DNA from: Geodermatophilus nigrescens | GTDB lineage: Bacteria; Actinomycetota; Actinomycetes; Mycobacteriales; Geodermatophilaceae | Direction: 5' to 3' | Assembly: GCF_900129495.1 (NCBI RefSeq) | Contig: NZ_FQVX01000003.1 | Span: 248,001 to 312,000, forward strand | DNA length: 64,000 bases | In this document: one piece after another, positions 60,507 to 64,000 of the stretch | Numbering within the stretch: position 1 is the stretch's first letter | Layout: every line of letters begins with the position of its first letter | Position numbers and translations under genes: made by a program | The notes under the pieces: generated by a model | Databases searched by the model: none | What the model saw: the letters and a program-made list of their open reading frames with translations, nothing else | Told to the model about the DNA's origin: nothing

Positions 60507-60866
60507 ATGCACACTCGGCCGAACCCCGAGATGCGCCCGGGAGAGTTCGACGCCTCAAGGCTGATCGACGTCCTGCAATCGCGCTTTGGTCTCATTGTCC
60601 ACGTTGAGTTGCAGTCCGAGTCTGGCGACGAGTTCCTCTGGAGCCAGCCAACTCGCCATGAAGAGGGGCACGGCACGCGATACGCCGCCGTCGCTGGCCC
60701 GCTGTACCGGCGGGACGGGGCGTTAATAGCTCAGCGAGCGGATTTCGGCTGGGGAACAGAGGATGAAGACGGACGCGCATCGCGTGCATTGAGCGAACGA
60801 GAGACGCTCACCGAGCAGCAGATCGCGGCACAGATTATGCAGTCTGTGCAGGATTGGGCTCCATGA
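60507..60866 (+). CDS. Island hypothetical protein downstream of sspE
   Basis: This 119-residue acidic cytosolic protein contains FDASRLIDVLQSRFGLIVHVELQSESGDEFLW, YAAVAGPLYRRDGALIAQRADFGWG and a C-terminal helix LTEQQIAAQIMQSVQDW. No family recognised; the layout (beta-rich core, helix end) could be a small binding protein. ATG 60507 has a good AAGGAGA ribosome site. It follows the ssp terminator, so it is likely an independent transcript at the distal end of the island. Confidence 0.62.
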   Translation: MHTRPNPEMRPGEFDASRLIDVLQSRFGLIVHVELQSESGDEFLWSQPTRHEEGHGTRYAAVAGPLYRRDGALIAQRADFGWGTEDEDGRASRALSERETLTEQQIAAQIMQSVQDWAP

Positions 60867-60999
60867 CTCGCTCCGGTCGGCGGAGCCTTCGGAAACCCCA
60901 ACCCAAGCCGGGGAGGAAGCCCTCCCGCCGCCTACTTCGCTGACCCACACGCGCAAGGCAAGATCATGTGTCACTGACCGTCATGCCTGGGGTGGGGCC
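60867..60999. other. Distal island margin, no gene seen
   Basis: This short stretch lies between the last island gene and the distal repeat. It has no coding character and no clear terminator. Confidence 0.4.
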
Positions 61000-61049
61000 T
61001 AATCCGCGGGTTGTGGGTTAGATCCCTACGGGGCCCACGGTGCTGACCA
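61000..61049 (+). repeat. Distal attachment repeat (tRNA-Lys fragment)
   Basis: This direct repeat of 48091-48140 has 47 of 50 bases identical. It lacks the tRNA 5' half and carries a changed T-loop, so it is not a functional tRNA. It marks the right end of the island. Confidence 0.83.
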
Positions 61050-61169
61050 TTGTCCTTCTCCACAGAGTGGGTCGTGGGGTCGGTAACGGGCTCAGGCCGA
61101 GCCGTTCCATCACGTCGCCGTCCGTGACACGATCTCTGCCGCTTGCAGTGCGTAATCACGGGGGAGTTC

Positions 61170-61241
61170 ATGTCGCATCCGCTCAGGGTTCTGGACCAGC
61201 CCTTCGTCAGTGACGGCACCGCAGCCGGGCCTATGTCGTGA
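61170..61241 (+). CDS. 23-codon upstream ORF overlapping the sacsin-type ATPase start
   Basis: ATG 61170 with GGGGGAG just upstream starts a 23-codon frame (SHPLRVLDQPFVSDGTAAG...). Its TGA overlaps the next GTG (GTGA). It may be a translational leader, or the decayed end of a gene cut by the attachment site. No homology seen. Confidence 0.35.
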   Translation: MSHPLRVLDQPFVSDGTAAGPMS

Positions 61242-64000
61242 GTATCACCGACGCCACGACCGCCGACGTCGGACGGGCCGCGCGCGCTGCCACGCTGCTG
61301 TTCGACGACCCCGCCGGACCTGTCTCGTACGAACCCTCAGGTGCTGCCGAGTGCACTGCTGCGGTAGCCGCGCTTGCTGATCGGTTCGCCGCGGCCGGAG
61401 GCACGATGGCCGACATCCTGCGCAACGCGCGGGCGGCAGCTGGCGTGCTGTCCGATGACCGGCTCCAGGGCTTGTCTGAGATCATCCAGAACGCCGATGA
61501 CTGCGGCGCGACGAAGGTCGCCTTCTATCAAATCGCTGATGCGCTCATCGCTGTCCATGATGGCCGCCCGCTGACGTTGCGCGATGTGCACGCCCTAGCC
61601 GCACCCTGGCTCACCACCAAGCGCGACGACGCCACCGCCACCGGGCGCTTCGGTATCGGCCTGTCAACCTTGCACACCCTGGCGGAGACCTTCCAACTGC
61701 ACAGCGGGGCCTACCACCTCATGCTCGGTGACCCGACGCTGCGGACGGTCGAGGGGGCACCCGTCCCCGAGGGCCTGGCCGGCACAGGGGACACGGCCAT
61801 CTACGTCCCCCTCAAGCTTGGCAGCCTCGCCGCAGGCGAGTTGCTCCGGTGGTGCGCGGACTGGGACGACGCGAGCCTGCTGTTCCTCGACAGCGTGCGG
61901 CAGGTGTCGTTCACGGCTGGCACCACATCTCGGACCCTTCAGCTTCAGCGCGGCATGACGACCGTGCGCCTCGCACGCTGGGACGGCGCGGACCGCGAGG
62001 TCACCCGGTCGCCGATGACTGCACCGGACGGCCGCTCCTGGCTGCGCTACGACGCCGTGCTCGACAGCCCAGCGGGCCTCGCCCGGGCCCACAAGACAAC
62101 CCACGCGACGACCCCCGTCAGCGTCGCGTTGCCGCTGGCCGAGGCGCGGGGCGGGTACCTCGCCAGTGGGCTGCCAGTGACGCACACGCCGCTGCCGATG
62201 TGCGCCAACGCCCAGTTCGACCCGGTCGCGAGCCGGCGTGACCTGGTCGACAACCCTTGGAACCGCGCGCTCGCGCACATGGTCGCCATGCTGTGGCAGT
62301 TCGCCGTCGCCGATGTCTTCGCGGAGCATCCGGCCGAAGGGTGGGCTCTTATCCCGGTGGAGAAGACGCGCCAAGGGGCATCGGGGCTAGGGACGCGGCT
62401 GCAAGACCTCATCGCCGGAGAGACATCCGCAGCCCTGGGAAACGAAGTCCGGCTACCGGTGACCGGCGTGATGACGCGGCTGTCGCAGTTGGCCTACGAG
62501 GAGGAGGCGCTGGAGGGCCTGCTCACCGCGGAGGAGTCCGCCGAACTGGCGGGCCTGGGCGCCGCCTTACCAGTCGGCTGCCGCGACACTGTGGGTCGGT
62601 GGCGAGCGGTGCTGGAGCGCTGGCGTCAGCTGGAAACCGGGGTGCCGGCCCCAGTGACCGTGGAGCAGGCGCTGCCCTTAGTGGAGCGCCCTCAGCGCGG
62701 AGTGCACTCGTGCATTGCACTGGTGGCCGCGGTCCTGAACGCGGGACTCGCTTATCGTCTCCGGGCTCTTCGGTGCATCGTCACGTCGGGGGGTGAGCAC
62801 GTTGCGCCCCCCAGCGTCTCCAGCGCGACGGTGCTCGTCCGGGACGTCTCCGGGCTCGTCGCCGTTCTCGGCACAGGAGTGCAGCTCCACGCGGCCTACT
62901 TCGCCGACAGCCATGCGCCGTCGACAGTCCGCGCGTGGCTGCGTAACTCGGGTGTCCTCGCCGAGGAAGCCGCTGATGACACGCTGCTCCGCGCGTTGGC
63001 TCGTGCCGGCCGCGACGGTGTCCGCCTGCCCCGCGCACTCACCGACGACCAGCTGCGCCACCTGCGTGATGCGCTGGAGCAGATCAGTCCCCAGGAGCGG
63101 GAACATCTGGGGGCGGGCATCGGGCGGGCGATCCTGCTCGACGCCTTCCGGTTCGACGCACAGGGCAAGAAGGTGCGGGTGGCCACCGTTCCTGCGGAGA
63201 CCTACCAGCCGACGGCGATTGACCGTGAGCAGGACAGCTTCGCGGTCGCCGCGGGGGCGGCGCCCAACCTGCGTTGGCTTGCCCCGAGATATGCCTCCGC
63301 CCTGCGGTCGCCGTTGGGCCGCGCGGGGCTCGGGCCGCAGCGCTTGCTCCGCCTACTGGGGGCCGAGACGGTACCAAGAATCGCGCCTCATCCTCGGCTT
63401 GAGCGACGCTTCGAAGACGCCCGTCTCGGAGTGGCCCGCGACGGCATTGGATCTCCAACCGACCGCAGAGAGGCCCTACGCGACCTAGGGGCGACATACT
63501 CGCTCGACGACCTTCACAGCCCCGACCTGCAAGAGGTCATCGAGGACATCGCCAGAGATGCCGATCCCTCGAGCCGGCGCAGGCGCGCTCGGGCGTTGCT
63601 CGGTGTACTTGGCCGGGCCTGGCCAACCCTTGGCGAACAGGCTCAAGTGCCTGCTGCACATGACTACTACGTCTGGCAGGTCAAGGGCTCGGTGCGCGCT
63701 TGGTGGGTGTGGCAGGCGGCGAGCGTCGCCTGGCTGGACGATATCGCGGGCACCCCCCGACGAGCGGCCGATTCGCGCCTGCGGACCCCCGCGACGCTGG
63801 CCGTCTACGGCTCCGACGCCGATGGGTACCTCCACCCCGACATCGCCAGCGCCCGGACCGAGGTCCTCACGACCCTGGGCGTCAGCGGGGAGCCCGGTAC
63901 CCGACAGCTCGTCGACCGGCTGCGGCAGCTGCGCGACGCCCCACCCCAAGGGGTCGACCTCAACACCGAGACCGCGGTCGTCTACCAGACGCTGGCTGGG
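61238..64000 (+). CDS. Very large sacsin/Hsp90-type GHKL ATPase, 3' truncated by the window
   Basis: The frame is open from GTG 61238 to the window end, 921 codons with no stop. The N-terminal GHKL fold shows LSEIIQNADDCGATK (catalytic Glu81, Asn85), then HDGRPLT and TGRFGIGLST (about 136-144), the ATP-lid motifs of sacsin N-terminal domains. PMCANAQFDPVASRRDLVDNPWN is also typical of the sacsin type. The remainder is helical and unrecognised. Two TTA codons (62567, 62678) suggest horizontal origin. Such proteins are frequent in defence islands; an exact function cannot be given. Confidence 0.82.
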   Translation, partial: MSITDATTADVGRAARAATLLFDDPAGPVSYEPSGAAECTAAVAALADRFAAAGGTMADILRNARAAAGVLSDDRLQGLSEIIQNADDCGATKVAFYQIADALIAVHDGRPLTLRDVHALAAPWLTTKRDDATATGRFGIGLSTLHTLAETFQLHSGAYHLMLGDPTLRTVEGAPVPEGLAGTGDTAIYVPLKLGSLAAGELLRWCADWDDASLLFLDSVRQVSFTAGTTSRTLQLQRGMTTVRLARWDGADREVTRSPMTAPDGRSWLRYDAVLDSPAGLARAHKTTHATTPVSVALPLAEARGGYLASGLPVTHTPLPMCANAQFDPVASRRDLVDNPWNRALAHMVAMLWQFAVADVFAEHPAEGWALIPVEKTRQGASGLGTRLQDLIAGETSAALGNEVRLPVTGVMTRLSQLAYEEEALEGLLTAEESAELAGLGAALPVGCRDTVGRWRAVLERWRQLETGVPAPVTVEQALPLVERPQRGVHSCIALVAAVLNAGLAYRLRALRCIVTSGGEHVAPPSVSSATVLVRDVSGLVAVLGTGVQLHAAYFADSHAPSTVRAWLRNSGVLAEEAADDTLLRALARAGRDGVRLPRALTDDQLRHLRDALEQISPQEREHLGAGIGRAILLDAFRFDAQGKKVRVATVPAETYQPTAIDREQDSFAVAAGAAPNLRWLAPRYASALRSPLGRAGLGPQRLLRLLGAETVPRIAPHPRLERRFEDARLGVARDGIGSPTDRREALRDLGATYSLDDLHSPDLQEVIEDIARDADPSSRRRRARALLGVLGRAWPTLGEQAQVPAAHDYYVWQVKGSVRAWWVWQAASVAWLDDIAGTPRRAADSRLRTPATLAVYGSDADGYLHPDIASARTEVLTTLGVSGEPGTRQLVDRLRQLRDAPPQGVDLNTETAVVYQTLAG

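Larger units (their letters stand above)
48091..61049. mobile_element. tRNA-Lys genomic island carrying the Ssp defence system
   Basis: About 13 kb is bounded by a direct repeat of the tRNA 3' end with an integrase remnant beside the intact tRNA, the classic layout of an integrated element. Base composition inside is visibly less GC-rich than the flanks, and rare codons such as TTA (53892 in sspC) appear. Cargo is a PD-(D/E)XK nuclease pair, the five-gene ssp operon and one small unknown gene. No replication, conjugation or phage structural genes are present, so it is a cargo-type island that probably no longer moves. Confidence 0.85.

Noticed and set aside
60971..61219. 82-residue minus-strand frame containing a GPRRDLTHNPRI-like stretch
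   Set aside because: The stretch is the antisense translation of the tRNA-Lys repeat, as in the integrase C-terminus. It is not evidence for a gene.

Overview
The window is very GC-rich, uses GTG and TTG starts freely, and packs genes with GTGA/ATGA stop-start overlaps. It carries mycothiol-dependent formaldehyde dehydrogenase, LGFP cell-wall repeats, a DUF3073 protein and the actinobacterial purS-purQ-purL set. This points to an actinomycete chromosome, most likely of the Geodermatophilaceae type (Blastococcus/Geodermatophilus/Modestobacter); the family assignment is inference from gene content.

Core region, about 1-48,130. The left edge holds the end of a PEP-synthase regulatory protein coupled to ppsA, then a two-gene sugar-type ABC exporter/importer pair without a binding protein. 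From 5.2 to 27.9 kb runs a dispersed purine cluster (purA, purD, purB, purC, purS-purQ-purL, purF-purM) that together covers most steps from PRPP to AMP. Housekeeping genes sit between them: rsgA, a GDPD phosphodiesterase, an AI-2E-type permease, a large LGFP-repeat wall protein, a sterol-carrier-like protein, an OFA-type MFS transporter with its small subunit, and mycothiol formaldehyde dehydrogenase with an MBL hydrolase. From 28 to 48 kb come DUF3073, a valine/leucine dehydrogenase, an M23 cell-wall peptidase, several lipoproteins, a small catabolic-looking cluster (MBL hydrolase, two acyl-CoA ligases, GMC oxidoreductase, a frameshifted phosphotriesterase-like gene), a glycosyltransferase, a tRNA-Glu/Asp/Phe cluster, a membrane metallophosphoesterase, WrbA, GtrA-like, VanZ-like and Rieske proteins, and tRNA-Lys. 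Many core genes show the same signal, a TAnnnT hexamer 6-8 nt before the start codon, which suggests widespread leaderless transcription.

Island, about 48,091-61,049. A 50-bp imperfect direct repeat (47/50 identical) of the tRNA-Lys 3' end bounds about 13 kb of visibly lower-GC DNA. Next to the intact tRNA lies a tyrosine integrase that is N-terminally truncated and frameshifted, so the island looks immobile. Its cargo is a complete sspA-sspB-sspC-sspD-sspE operon: cysteine desulfurase, DUF4007 nickase, large P-loop ATPase, PAPS-reductase-like sulfurtransferase and DUF262/DUF1524 effector. This is the single-strand phosphorothioation-sensing anti-phage system SspABCD-SspE. Divergent from it is an uncharacterised two-gene unit encoding a PD-(D/E)XK_4-like nuclease and a partner protein. 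A small unknown gene follows sspE behind a strong hairpin.

Right edge, 61,238-64,000. Just beyond the distal repeat begins a very large sacsin/Hsp90-type GHKL ATPase that is cut by the window end. It is preceded by a 23-codon overlapping upstream ORF. With the island it suggests that this tRNA-Lys locus is a defence hotspot. The best candidates for something undescribed are the PD-(D/E)XK pair, the sacsin-type ATPase locus, and the short coupled upstream ORFs before sspA, purB and the ATPase gene.
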